A stretch of DNA of 64,000 nt from assembly GCA_015179025.1 (NCBI GenBank), contig WHUX01000082.1, forward strand, positions 170,043-234,042, read 5' to 3'. The position numbers were made by a program, and so were the translations under genes. The notes under the pieces are model-generated. The model worked only from the letters and a program-made list of their open reading frames with translations, did no database searches and was not told where the DNA came from. Below, piece by piece: positions 11,158-23,430 of this stretch (position 1 is the first letter of the stretch; every line of letters begins with the position of its first letter). This DNA comes from Terfezia claveryi. Its lineage: Eukaryota; Ascomycota; Pezizomycetes; Pezizales; Pezizaceae.

Positions 11158-13305
11158 TATCGCATAGTAGAACGCTATATACGACCTGGCAAATCTCAAG
11201 AATGTTCATCAAGATGGTCCATAACTCTGTCGAACACCAGCTGAGATTTGAACTAGCAGCATGCAGAGAAGGCTGTGCAAGAAGCTGCCTTTTCGACCGT
11301 TTACATCAATATAGCAACACTAGCTGCAAAGCTTTCGGAGGGGGCCTACAAATTCAACCGGATACCGTAGAGTGGATATCCCCTTTTCAAGATTACCGCA
11401 TAGCCGGGAGAAACGGCTGGAACCTAATCACCGCGGCGTAGATAGGGTACAAATGAATGAGGTGTAAGACCGGGAGCCAGCTTTCAGCTTAATAGATTAA
11501 CGGGGATGGTACTTTGATGCCCAAGCTATGGTTCATATAGGGAAAGGGAGGAGAGGCGATAGGGGTGTAAGCGTGGCCTTCAGCCAGCATTTAAAAGGAA
11601 ATAATAGAGGAGAGCTCTAGGAATGAGAACACTGCTAGTTGCGAGTTGCGGAGGTGGACCGACAGAATTTTAGACAACATAGCTCATTCAATACCTTTCC
11701 ATGTAAAAACATGAAATTATTACACCTCTGGTTCTCCGTGATTATCTCACCCTCTGCACTTCACGCTTGTGAAAATCCAGGATCATCACGCCTCGAACTC
11801 CATACATTAGCTATCAGCTATGGCGTCCTTCTGTTGCAAATAACCATTCCCGTAGTCAGCTAAGTGTCTTTGCTATTCACTTTGCTGATCCCTATTGCGA
11901 ACACTTGCTATCTGCTTAACGGTCGTATGAGTTATTTCTTCTCTTCACATGTACCCTACTGTCTTCGCTTACTAGCCTACCTACCAATAATCGGTGCATC
12001 TAGTTAATACATGCGCATATGGTTTAACTGCTTACGCATGTTCAAGATATCACCCTTAGTAGGTTATTTAGCTTAGACTGTTTTGATCTATCTTTACCCT
12101 GATCTCCTATCTATATATACTACCTCTCAGGACACTCAGGTATTCTAAATATGCTTCTTTGATAGACTCAATAAGACTGTCCACCTTGACTGCACACTCC
12201 ATAAGCTGCTTGCACTCGCACTCGCACTCGCACCCTGCTTTATTGCACCAACAAGTCCACCGCTGCTTCCTCCGTTCAAAGCCTCCGCGATATCCTCGCT
12301 CAGAAGCCTTTCAATACCTTCAAGTCTATTATGGAGAGGATTTTGACATTAAGATTATCATTTGATACCACGATAGCCATCCTCAGCCAATATCACCTTC
12401 GTTGTGCCCAATAAATTACAATGCCAACAATAATCAGCTTTAGATCCGCTGTTCTCAAGAGAACACCGAGGGACTTTACTCCGAAATTTAAATTGCATAA
12501 AGGTAGGGAATGAGATGAATATGAAGTAGAGTTGAGGGAATGGGGAGTCATAAGGAAGAACTTCAGGGAAGTAAATGGAGATAGTGGGACGTGTTTTGAG
12601 TTTATGTCTCAGACTGGGATACTTACACCTGGGTGTATATGTTTGTATGTATCAGAAACAGCATGTGGGAAGTTTTGCAGAGAAATAATGAGGTATAAAT
12701 AACTTCACACGCTAACCCTGTGGAGCTCGGAGGACAGAAGGATGCAAGTTGGTGTAGTTTGATGAAGAAATAACGACGGCTTCTCAGTATGGGAGTCAAG
12801 TGTTAGGTCACCGTTATGAGGAAAACAGAGATGCTAACTAGAGAGCTCGCATCCTAAAAATTTCGACATAACTGTATCTCCACAACTCCACCGCTTGAGT
12901 TGATTTTTCAATGACCAGACAATCCTTCAGGCTTCCATTGTTCCGTTTGTTCATCCGTACCATATACTGACACGCTAAGTTCCTCCTATAGTTTTATGAT
13001 TCCTCTATTCTAACATTTGCTGTAGAGTTAAAGCAGGGTCGCGTAGTTTTTAACTTGCTTGCAGGGTCTTTGGGTTTGAAGCAATGAAGTCAATTTGAGG
13101 AGTCCAGATAAGGAGTCTTGGGTAGGGGTGAGATGGATCTACTGTTATCGGGTGAAATTTTCAGGATTCGCTGGAGGCTGACTCCTTCAGGTTCCTATTC
13201 TGCAGCACTGCCACCTATTCAATCTAAGTCCATTTATACCTTCGTACTCGGGATTGACATCTGTGTCTTTGGAAAACACCACTTCCAGGCAATGCCAGCA
13301 CTTCC
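11158..13305. other. Intergenic, nothing recognised
   Basis: No convincing ORF. A short (GCACTC)n tract lies near 12210-12232. The rest looks like unique non-coding or long-decayed DNA. Confidence 0.4.
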
Positions 13306-13392
13306 CTCACCCCTGAATCCACCCGGGTTTCCGGGTGGCTCCTCATAGGCCCCCGAACGGGGTAACAAAGTATTAAAAAAAAAAAAAAAAAA
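13306..13392 (+). mobile_element. Retroposon 3' tail with perfect hairpin and poly-A
   Basis: This is the cleanest copy of the shared tail. CCACCCGGGTTTCCGGGTGG (13319-13338) folds into a near-perfect GC-rich hairpin. It is followed by CTCCTCAT, a second potential hairpin (CCCCCGAACGGGG) and 18 A residues (13375-13392). Upstream sequence to about 13200 does not match the other copies, so this is either a 5'-truncated insertion or one with a different head. Confidence 0.75.
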
Positions 13393-13734
13393 CATATCTC
13401 ACCTTCAACCCTGTACGAATGTAGATACTCTGTTGATTTCAATCTTAAGTATAGGCAGAGAGGTTCGCGAGCAGTAACATGTAACACAAGAACACGGCTT
13501 GGGAGGTGTGGAGGAAATATATACGGATAGCGCGGAAACAGGTTGGGCAGGGTCAAGGAACCCCTGTCGACCTCCCAGATGCCAATGATAACAGATGTTA
13601 CGTAGACAGACGCGAGTTCTTGGTAATTCCAATTTATGTGGGAGTCATAAGTTGTGCAAGGGATGCAGCGGAGCCTGAGGCCGCGGTATTAGGTCAGGCC
13701 GCGATAATATGATTGGGTGAAATATTGATTGTTG

Positions 13735-14560
13735 GATAATATAATCTAGTCTAAGCAAAAACAAACAAAACTAATAAACAAGGATTAATATACTTGCTTT
13801 TTTTAAAGAAGACAGATAAGAATCTAGCCAATTATATGTTCAGCCTTATAGTATATAACTAATAAAAAGTAATAAATTAGAAACTAACTAATTAAAGCTA
13901 CTTAATTTTAGTTTATAAATAATTTGTATTATAATTCTAAATAAGTATATATATCTAGTATAAACTCTTTTATAAAAAAATATTTATCTAAAGAATCTAT
14001 CTTTTTGGAAGCTAACTAAGATTCTTAGTACTTGAATTTATCTTATTTATTACTATCAACTCTATTTTTAGCTCTTATTTATTTATAAGAGAGTACTATT
14101 TCTATTCTATTTTATATATCTATTATCTTTAAGATATTTTAGATATATTTATTTTTAAAGAATTTTTATTCTATTTAATTCTTAATTTTAAAAAGTATTT
14201 TATTTAACTTTTTTATTTTAGGTTAACTTTAGATATATTTTCAAGATTTTCTTTACTTTTAACTATGCCTTATATTTTTAATTTATATTTTTCTTTTCCT
14301 TTATATTATTATTCTTTACATTTTACTTTACAATTACAATTTCAACTTCCATTCTATATATATTTTACTTTTCAGATTTATATATTTCCTATTCAAGTTC
14401 CTTTTTAGGTATTTATATACCCTTATATATTTTGGTACTAAAGTTTTATTTTTTCTTTTATTTTTTTCTTACTATTTCCTTTTTCATTTAAGTTTTTCAG
14501 TTTCCAAGATTTTGAATATGAAGCTATATATATTAGTATTTTACTAAGATAGAGCTGTCT
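13735..14560. other. AT-rich island
   Basis: About 0.8 kb in which G and C nearly disappear (runs of T, TA and ATTT on both strands), sharply bounded by ordinary sequence on both sides. No ORF, no tandem period and no recognisable transposon end are visible. A relic of cytosine-to-thymine mutation (RIP-like) or an AT-rich insertion would both fit. Confidence 0.7.
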
Positions 14561-16620
14561 TGTTTTCCAACTTTCAGAAGCAGAACTATTGGATTTATAC
14601 CAGTGATAGAGATCACATAAATAGAAAGGAATAACTAGAAAAAAAAAATTGGTGGATTGGTCATGGCGGAGGGCGTGAGGTGCTTTTATGCATGAATCTT
14701 CAGAGGTGGTTAACCTGTTTTCTTTGATAGTTTCTTTTTTTATAAGTAATCAGACATGTATAAGGGATGGAGGATAGAAGGGGAACAGGACTACCCCGAG
14801 AAGAAGTGGGAAGGAGGAGGCAAAGGAAGTCAAAGGAGCCAGATATGTGGAGATTTTTACACACTTATCACCCCATGGAGGAGAATGAGAGTCGGAGAAT
14901 ACGTCAAATGTACCGACAATGATCACCACCGAAGGGAATCCAACGGCCTTTCATCGGAGTTAAGCCTACGACCTCGAGGAAAAATACCACAGTAGCAGCA
15001 GTCGATGTTAGAGACTGGGGGTGGCCAGGAACCTTTAGGGTTTTGCTGGAAGCTGGGTTTGATTATGGCAAGGGGCGTGAGCAAGGAAGTGGGACGAAGA
15101 TAATTATTGGTGACGAGAATGAGCAGAGGAAGCGGTGTGACTACTACGCTGGGTCAGTCAATCTCGCAAGAGTGGTGGAACGAACCTTGACAGTAGTCTC
15201 TCCTCACCCCCGACCCCTCTTCAACAACCGTTCAGTCCACCTCCATCAATATTACGTCAATATTTGCATTCTAATAACCACTGAATATTATCCTTCTCAT
15301 TGCTTGTCACTATCACCAAGAACAATGGGATATTTCTGGAAACCGTCAGTCTCAGAGGAGCATTGATGATGCCGAAATTGATACGGAGATCATTCAAGAT
15401 TGCCGAGGCAGTTTGGAGACCTGGGAAAGGGGGTAGATGTATTACGAGTTTTGGGAACAATGTGGAACGCGGATGTGGATGGGCTTTTGGGCAGTGTGGA
15501 GAGTGCTAGGGGTAAGGAAGTTTTCTGAAGCATAGGTTGAATTGCAACTGATGGATAGGCAGATGGAACACATGAGTTTGCTACATACGTGTTTGAAAAG
15601 ATCTCATATCATTTCTGTTATTTAACCAACTATGAATGTTACGCATGTTTAACTATAGGTTGAGACCCTTTAAATTGCGTCATTCACAGTTACTGACTGT
15701 AAAAAATTTTTGGTCTTTGATGGCTCCGCGTTGTGCCTAAGGCCTACCGAATCCTGCTACACTGGCAATACTGGCACGTACTCCGAGTCTGTCAGAATTG
15801 TCATGATATGGATTTTCCTTTGAAACCCCCTGCTACCAGATGTTTCGAGTTATCCTTAGACTCGATCTAGAGAGCATTCGCCAATTACTGTATTGCCATA
15901 GCAATCGAACTTCACCATCAATACCAGCCCACTAAATCAATAAAGCTGCTAGCGGAAGAAGAGGAATTGAGCGTCACCACGACGCACAGAGTGTCTGAAA
16001 TAAGCACTAACTATAGGAAGCCAGCGAGCGGCGTCGATATGCTAATACATAACGAACGGAAGGTTTTATGCCTATCAGCTGCCAAATGCAGGCATTTTAG
16101 TCGGCTTGTTCCCCTTTCTAGGCAAGTATATCCTTGCACTTCAAGTCCGCCCCAGGGGGTGCTCTGATAGCACGACATCACTGTCGTTGCTAATAATTTT
16201 TTCGGCGTACATCTCTACTCTTTAGTCCGTCATATTCGATTTCCCCTTTTGCAGAGTTATGTTGAGCTATCATGGATTCTGAATGGTAAAGAGGCCCCAA
16301 TCACCAAGATATTATCCCACCCGCTAGATAATAATACAGTGCGTGGGGTACCGTAAAGTATCCGCTTTTATTCAGATATGTGATATATTGTATCACAATA
16401 AGTTGAGCGCTAACCAGATTGAGAACAACAATCTACATCGCCAAACCTGGATGGAGGGTCGTTCCAACCAGACTATCGCCAAACGATTTGTAAAAAACGC
16501 TCTTCAATACTTAGTATACCATCCGTCGGCTTGAATACTGCTAGCAACTCGTCGAGGCATAGTCCTAGAGAGAGTCCAGCAGGCCTGTAGTTCTATCATA
16601 GCGTAAAGATATCCTAGTAG
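14561..16620. other. Intergenic with weak coding-like remnants
   Basis: Short ORFs at 14756-14995 and 15043-15366 (plus) and the open stretch after 15365 have a Glu/Trp-rich, protein-like composition that shifts between frames. A decayed gene is possible, but no domain is recognised. Nothing is visible in 15.5-16.6 kb. Confidence 0.25.
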
Positions 16621-16980
16621 TGTTGGAATGACGCACATGTCATTCCGCCCATACCTAGCTATAATCTTAAAGACCCACTGCTACGGCGTCACCCACATGT
16701 TGTATGCCCGGCTTTATCCAGCGCAACATATATTATATCCTCCATATGATATTCCATATGAACTCATGTGTCTCTAGATGTTCTTCCATGTATATATAGC
16801 TTGTGTATTTCCTACTTCATGGATAATCAAGTCACATCTCAGTGGTTTCATACAAGCTATCTATTGCTTCTTCCCTTCTCTTCGTCACTTCTCTATGTAC
16901 TCAGCTATTCCTTCGTCACTCGTTTCCTCCTTTATCACGGCTCACGCTGCTCACCTTTTTTTTTCTTTTATAGTCTAATA
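16621..16980 (+). repeat. Solo-LTR-like repeat, family B
   Basis: It begins TGTTGGAATGACG, followed by CATTCCGCCCAT, a TATA-like TGTATATATAGC at about 16789, and a CT-rich downstream part ending near GGCTCACGCTGCTCACC. The downstream half (about 16737-16970) recurs at 23217-23430 and 36328-36505. The TGTTRGAATG...CATTCCGCCC start matches family A LTRs at 35.7 kb. The LTR identity is inferred from the TG start, promoter-like TATA and solo occurrence. No paired copy or internal region is seen. Confidence 0.5.
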
Positions 16981-17878
16981 TATTAATACCCGCAATCGAC
17001 CCTAGGTCATGACGGGGCCCGAACCCTCCCCTTTAAACGGATCGGCCTGTGCTTTCGGAGCAAGAAGCGAAAGGCTACGTACATTTGTATCTCCCCAACG
17101 TAAAGAAGCTGTGAAAGTGACCCAAATTACCAACCCAGGTCGGAACCCGAGTCGGAATACACTTCTGTACCTACCTCTGACCTCCGGCCTCGCTCTATCC
17201 CTCTCAAAATCATATACATCCACAGGCAGCCAGTTTCCACGTACCTTCATCCTCATCTGACCGCCCTGTACATGAAAAGAGACCGGACTCTTAAGGAAAA
17301 TAACCACCGAACTGGTGGCCTTACCCATTCTCCTCTGGAGCCACCGTGCCCCTATGATCCCCCTCATTCCTTGTTTTCCTCACACCCTGTGTTGTGTCTG
17401 CCACGGGTCTCTGGCAGGGTATTCCGTGCACAAAAAATGCCCCAGTGTCAATGTACTCCTCCTCTACTTTGACCGGCTTTGCTGGGTGGGTAGGTTAACC
17501 ACACTAGGTAAGTTGACAACATCTCTGAAGTTTAGCTCAAACGTTTTAGCCAAGGATAAACTTCGCTCATATAAGTCCCGTGAATGACTATCTTTAGGCT
17601 CTAGCTGCATTCGCCCTCTGTAGAATGCAAAAGAATACATACATAATATGGATAAGGAGGGAATTGACGGAATTACCTAGAGGTGTCTGCATCGTTCCTA
17701 GAATAACACAACTGCAAGTTGAATATTTGAAGAGGCTACTTTGAAGAATTCTCTATATGCGGTTGTCTCTTGTTGAAGCGCATTTATTTCTCGACCCTTG
17801 TGTTATTTTGAGGATAAATTCAGTACGTGTGCAGGAAGGTACATGATGTACCGCGGGAAAAAGAAAATAAAAAAAAGA
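16981..17878. other. Intergenic, overlapping ORFs of unclear status
   Basis: The minus ORF at 17002-17367 (121 aa) and plus ORFs at 17009-17587 overlap each other. Composition is moderately protein-like, with no motif. Not annotated as a gene. Confidence 0.25.
17868..17878 (-). terminator. RNA polymerase III oligo-T terminator of tRNA-Val
   Basis: Directly after the discriminator base the minus strand reads TCTTTTTTTTA, a canonical Pol III stop; a second T-run follows. Confidence 0.8.
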
Positions 17879-17952
17879 TGATTTCGCCCGGGTTCGAACC
17901 GGGGACCGCCTGTGTGTTAGACAGAAGTGATAACCAACTACACCACGAAACC
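17879..17952 (-). tRNA. tRNA-Val (anticodon AAC)
   Basis: On the minus strand 74 nt fold as a standard cloverleaf. The acceptor stem is GGTTTCG/CGAAATC with discriminator A. The A box is TGGTGTAGTTGG. The anticodon stem TCTGT/ACAGG has the loop CTAACAC, giving anticodon AAC. The T-arm B box is GGTTCGAACCC. It resembles yeast tRNA-Val(AAC) closely as I know it. No intron is present. An oligo-T run immediately downstream on the minus strand (TCTTTTTTTT) is a good RNA polymerase III terminator. A valine codon-reading nuclear tRNA; it appears intact. Confidence 0.95.
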
Positions 17953-20213
17953 AGCTATTTTATGGGGAAAACAAACATTCCATTGATAATATGATACCAT
18001 TCCTGTTACTTACCAACGAATGAAATGTAACAAGGCAAAAGAGGGGGTTCTAACAAGCAAACTGCTGCATTGGCCTTAGCATAGCAATACCCGTTGATAT
18101 TATGATCCACCACAAGGGCAAGCGAGTCAAAGAATGGGACAATGGGACAGGAACAAACAACCTGAAATAAGGAGGGGTGTTTTGTAAGGTTGCCAATATA
18201 CAATAGCATGAGACTAATACCCAAAAATCTTGGTGAATCAGATGCTTACGTGGGCACATTGCTAATGTCTTTTAGTTGGAAGAAGAACTTGTGCTGTAGC
18301 TCTGCCGCAGTGCGCCGCGGTTTACTCTCAATTACTCTCTACTGGCGACGACCTCCCCCCTGCCGAATTAAATATCGCATGCTCATTTTACTCCAAGGCC
18401 TTGCGGGCCGAGAATCATCTAAGTCTGGTAAAGCAGCAATCTTAGCTTCGTACCCAGGTTAATATTTTTGTAGCATTCGTGACCTCGCAACTCTCCCGGA
18501 GGAAACAGACTGGTTTGTACAAGGCTAAAATAATTTAAGTTTTCTCCGGGGTAAATTCTTGGCGAGGGAGATGCCGCTGGCCATCATGGCAATCGTGTCT
18601 GTACTAGACTTCCACAGGGGGGAGTTGTGGGCCAGCCCAACACTCTTGGTATCATCATTTTGGTAAAATACCCCCACGCATATGGACGCTTTATTTCCCC
18701 TCAAACCGGTACTCGTGGACATGCCTCATGGAAAAGCAGGAAGTACATCTGCGTGGTCCCCATGGATGGTGACAGAGTGAAAAACTAAAGTCCGCTAATA
18801 TCGGCCATGTAATGCTACAAGTGTAATCATTCTTGTTTTTTTCTTAATTCGATAAAAGCTTACCACCCAGCGATGTTTCTTCGTAAAGTGGACAAAAAAG
18901 GAAAAAAATGAAACGACTCCCTGACAACCGAATTACCAACTAAGTAGTAACATACACCATAGGGAGATCATTAAAAAAAAACCCTAGTGAGTACATCTAA
19001 AGTGGATGAAAATAGATTTAATTGTGCCATGTATATTTTGTCTATGTAGGCATCTACTGTAGATAAATGAGCGGATAAAGTCTTTCTTTGTCTTACAAGG
19101 GTCCCCATATGCATGTCAGATTAACCTTCCTTACTATTAGCTCGCTGGAATTGAATGTGGGTAAGGTCATATATGACACAATTGTGATCGACGGCTGGTG
19201 GTTGGCCAGATTATTGTAGATCGTCCACCGACCGATATATGTACCTGCAGGTTGGGGCTGAGAACATTGAGTCTCCGCTGGGAAAACTACATCCTCTTCC
19301 TATTGTGTATCTTATCCCAAGCTCAAGTGCAAACCCTGGATATCGAGTCTCGAAGCGAATTTGGCTGATTAAGTGAAAATGACGCACAAGGCTCGTACCG
19401 ACGCCTCTGGAATTATGTCTGCCTCGGAGTTTCGGCGGCTTGCTCTGGCAAAGTACAGACTCGGCCTCTTGCGAAATGTTGATCTGGAGTTCTTGAGAGG
19501 GCACAAACCGTATGTATACTAATATCTTTCCGCTCACGGCCATGTACTTATTGATTACCCGATCCCAAGTTCTCGCTCACAGGAACTTCTGACACATATT
19601 CTATCCTGCTACCCGATTTTGGAATCAATCACTAAACAGGCCCACTATCGTGACATGGTTAGTCTCATGGACACAAGCCCTGATATCCATAGTGCTGTAC
19701 TTTCTAGCTGGCACATACTCTGGAAGTACAGTTGTCATTGGGGAGGGACTTCTCCACCCACTAGTGGGGTCATGAAATGCTATGGATGTAGTTGCCGGAT
19801 TTGCGTGGTAGGCAATTCCTTGAGGAGTCACTTGATTGTTTTAGGCTGAATTCGAGGTCATAGGGTTGCAGAACTCAAGTTGTATTCCCAGTGCCATCTG
19901 ACGCACGAGATCTCGAAGAAGAGGAAGAGGTTGGCTACCGGCACGCCAGCTGGATCAATATCAGGCATCCTATGGCAGATGATATCTACAGGTCTCCGAG
20001 ATTTTATTGTAGCGACTGTGCTCGTACCCGGTTGAAACCAGGGATGACATACCTCATCGAGGATAGTGTTAGGTTTCAGGAACTTTAGTACCATCGATGG
20101 CGGAGCAACCTGTGCAGAATTGGGGAGCTCTCGACTCTTCGAAATCCGGATTCTGAGGGAAATGAGGAAAAGGACTCTGAGAAATGATACTGTATACAGG
20201 TAGCTACATTGCA
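17953..20213. other. Intergenic, nothing recognised
   Basis: Only short ORFs on both strands (up to 122 aa), none with a motif, none preferred over its shadows. Confidence 0.4.
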
Positions 20214-20389
20214 GTACCGCATCCACTGGCGAACAACGATCCTTGTCAGTTTAAAGATAATACACCTGACAGGGACCGTTATACCTCAGTGAGCGTGTTA
20301 CCATCCACCTATTTTATCACCTTTACTGCATAAGCTCGACCTATGTCTTTAAACTGACAAGGATCGTTATACACCAGTGGATGCGGTAC
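20214..20389. mobile_element. MITE, 176 bp, with 44-bp TIRs and an internal third copy
   Basis: Left arm 20214-20257 and right arm 20346-20389 are inverted repeats with about 3 mismatches in 44 bp (outer part GTACCGCATCCACTGG). The outermost bases GTAC contain TA, compatible with a TA target duplication. Between them, 20268-20306 (CTGACAGGGACCGTTATACC) is a diverged direct copy of the right arm. The element therefore holds three related arms. It is non-coding. Confidence 0.85.
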
Positions 20390-20644
20390 ATTAAATTTCA
20401 TTCGTCTTCCTATTTATGCAACTTGTCATGCAAAGTTGGGCTGAAGTCTCTTACTCTCTTTAAGTTTGCCCACAAGACTTAACCATTTTTTCCCCTGCTT
20501 TTTGTAAGCTTATGTAAGTACCTTCGTTTAAATTAGAAACTCTTCCACATTTCGGATTTGGAATGCACGCATAATTGCGCGTATATGTTTGTACTGTATG
20601 CATAAATATGCGTTATTGGCATAAACATAGAGGCTACAATTGAT

Positions 20645-21939
20645 CTGGGCCGCTCGCGGGCAATTTAAATAATTACTCAATTTGGTGTATAATACACTTG
20701 CTTTACGAGTACTGATTTACCAAAAAAAAGATTGATAACGGTAACCTAGCTAGAGCTATCCCAGCAACTGCAATAGATTCATGTATTTCCCAGTTCATCA
20801 GACCCCACTCTAACATTCCAAATTGGTTCAGCTAGAGCGGAGAAGTTAATAGAGTCATGATCTGTTAGTACTTTCATATGTCAATAAATTAAGAATTTCA
20901 AATTATTCCAAGAGTATCAGCAACAAAAATTAGAGTAGAAGTTTTTGCAGACACCTAAAACAAAAATACCAGTAGTTATAGATGCCTGGTGAACTGTAGT
21001 TTACCAAGTTATTAGAGTATCTAAAATATCATTCTTTAAGCCCATAAGGTCAGTAGCTGGTTAGAGGTCTTTAGTTAGGTAAAAGTTATTAGATATGCCA
21101 TGCTTAACACAATTGATAGGATTCAGGTTATGATTTTGTAATAGCTTTGTACATAGCCCTTTATTATCACGTTTGGCCACATCATGTTGTTTGTTGTAGC
21201 ATCGTGCTATTTGATCTCCCATAACTCTGTAAAACAGTATCTACCTGTTCTATAATTCTAGGTAGAACCTGCTTCGTTTTGGTTTAGAATCGAGGGATTG
21301 AAGTACCATAGCAATCTGCATATAAATTAGTACCTGCGATTCCATTTTGCACCTTACTTGGATCCTATAACTAAGAAATAGCTGGGAATGTTCTAGCGTA
21401 AAAAGAAATCATGCAACAAGATGTAGAGAAAAAATATTATAATTATGATTGCTCTAAACTTCACTGAATTCCACATAGCGCATCGATGTTCAGTACAAGA
21501 TGGTCTATATAGCCTAAACCATAAGGCCCCGTCTATTAGAACCCCCATGGAAAAGAACCCCGTAGATAATTAATTTTCAAATACCTATTGCATAGGACAT
21601 GTTGCGGATTTCTACAGTAGCAATAAACTCAGTATCCTCCTCTCCATTCCATTCATCATTAGAGATGAAGGTGATGAGTTGTTAACTACATAAGCATATA
21701 CTTCTTCGTTTGAAGGGCTTGAGGTAATTTTTCCGGAATTCTCCCCTTGCTCATTGTCTGCTGTCTCTCACTAATCAACAGAAAGGGTATGTGATGTGGA
21801 TTGGGTGGTCAAAAATGACTTCAAAGGGTTCTTTTTGAGTATAGAAGAATGTTTTGTTCGATTCACGTTTACCAAATTGAGGAATTATATTGATTGCCCG
21901 CGACCGGCACAGAGGGTATGCCACCCGCGAGCGGCCCAG
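20645..21939. mobile_element. TIR element, 1.3 kb, family CTGGGCCGCTCGCGGGC, copy 1
   Basis: The ends are inverted: left CTGGGCCGCTCGCGGGCAAT, right ...GCGAGCGGCCCAG, with further inverted similarity (TAATTACTCAATTT) extending inward. The right end carries an extra internal block with CCGCGA..GGGTATGCC. The interior is AT-rich and matches the element at 37822-39180 in inverted orientation over most of its length. Interior ORFs are broken. No clean target duplication is seen. Confidence 0.75.
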
Positions 21940-22300
21940 AACATATATAACATATTCCCAAAATTTGACCATATATTTGTAGGATATACGATCATAAATA
22001 TCAAACTGTGTAATCACCGCCTTTGATCCATGTAAGCTCCACTACTTCAAGATAACATATTGGAATTCCAAGACACAGATCTCCCTCTTGAGAAAGGTCA
22101 GCCGTTGCAAAAACTCTAGGGACTGAACATATATTACTGGCAAGCAGTATTCTTTATACACTGATATTCTTATTGAATCCACTATTTCTATAAGGAACTA
22201 AATAGTGCTACTGTGAATGTATATGTGTTCTGGGCCGCTCGCGGGCAGCACGAGCCTCCCGCAGGCAGCATACCTACTATGCCCCTAGCAGGCAATTTAT

Positions 22301-22635
22301 CTTAGTTCATATTTTTCTTCTCAGTCAGCCGTCATTTCTTCGGGAGTCCCCCAGTTCATTTCAGTTTTTATCCCAGTAGCCCATCTCAGTTCATATCGTA
22401 TTCTCCAAGTTTCACTGATCATTTTCCGGGAGTGGAGGCTCAGTCAGGCCCGCGGGTCATCGGTTCGTACGTTAATGACAGCATTGTGTCTCAGCCCACC
22501 ATATTTGTATTTATCTTGCGTGGTTCTGGCAGATTAACTTGCCTTAACCTTGAATCCACCTGGACTTCTGGGTGGCTCCTCATGGCCCCCCTAATGGGGC
22601 CGCATAGGAGTAACAAGTATTTAAAAAAAAGAAAA
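22301..22635 (+). mobile_element. Retroposon, 335 bp, with 15-bp target-site duplication
   Basis: The insertion is flanked by TAGCAGGCAATTTAT (22286-22300) and TAGCAGACAATTTAT (22636-22650), a 15-bp duplication with one transition. It starts CTTAGTTCATA, and contains CAGTCAGGCC, GGGTCATCGG, GTTAATGACAGC and CTGGCAGATTAACTTGCC. It ends with the shared tail CTTGAATCCACC..GGGTGGCTCCTCATGGCCCCCC, GCATAGGAGTA and A-rich sequence. It contains no ORF and no convincing Pol III boxes. Its defined 5' end and lack of coding make it a SINE-like unit or a very short LINE 3' fragment. Confidence 0.85.
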
Positions 22636-22703
22636 TAGCAGACAATTTATTTAATTACTGCAGCTGTGACATAACACACTTGCGTTTATAAAAATATAGA
22701 AAC

Positions 22704-23086
22704 ATTGAACGGGTTCAAGTTGATCTAATTGAAATGCTCCATGAGCCTGATGGACAATATAAATAATTGTGTCATACGAAAGATCATATGGTACGTGGTT
22801 GTACCATTAGAAGATATAATGGTAAATTAAACTCATTAGTACAAGTGAAACGATACTAACATTATTAGTCGGAGTCTGTGACATCTGCAATGACATTATG
22901 GATTCAGATTTATAGATCACCTAACATTTTATGATCTGATAATGTTGGAGAATTTAAGGGAGAAGTTGAGCATTTATTATGAGCTTGGATCATTAAACTA
23001 AAACATGGAAAACCTCGCACACCTCAAGTCCAAAGGCTTGATAGAGTTATACAATCTCGTCTCACTAAATGGAAAGTCTAGTGGGT
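22704..23086 (+). pseudogene. Decayed DDE integrase-type transposase core
   Basis: In a single frame I can read RVQVDLIEM (first Asp at 22722-22724), then SDNVGEFKGEVEHLL (second Asp at 22938-22940, 72 codons later, same frame), then KHGKPRTPQVQ and VIQSRLTKWK. The stretch HG(K/R)PR.PQ.Q...R.N..I is typical of the integrase-like DDE domain of Ginger/gypsy-derived transposases. Several in-frame stops (TAA, TAG, TGA) interrupt it. About four codons are missing exactly where the catalytic Glu should follow the PQxQ motif, so the copy is dead. It lies within TIRs rather than LTRs, which argues for a DNA transposon. Confidence 0.7.
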
Positions 23087-23216
23087 CCGATACAGCACTT
23101 CCATGTATTACATTACTGTAGGTGCTAATCGAACAAAATACTTTTCAACACTCAAAACCCTCTGAGATTGTCCTTAGTATGTGCTGAGGAGGGGTGCAGC
23201 CATAACCTTAAAGGCT

Positions 23217-23430
23217 CATATCCTTCATATGATATTCCATGTGAACTCATGTGTCTCTAGATGTTCGTCCATGTATATATAGCTTGTGTATTTCCCACTT
23301 CACTGTGAATAATCAAGTCACATCTCAGCGGCTCCATACAAAGCTATCTATTGCTTCGCTCCGTGCACTCAGCTATTCCTTCGTATTCTCCTTCATTAGG
23401 AATCACAGCTCTCGCTGCTCACCTATTCTC
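23217..23430 (+). repeat. LTR-like repeat, family B, partial
   Basis: Matches the downstream half of 16621-16980: CATATGATATTCC, ACTCATGTGTCTCTAGATGT, CATGTATATATAGCTTGTG, CTATCTATTGCTTC and the CACGCTGCTCACC-type end. The upstream half is missing. It is nested in the Ginger-like element. Confidence 0.6.
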
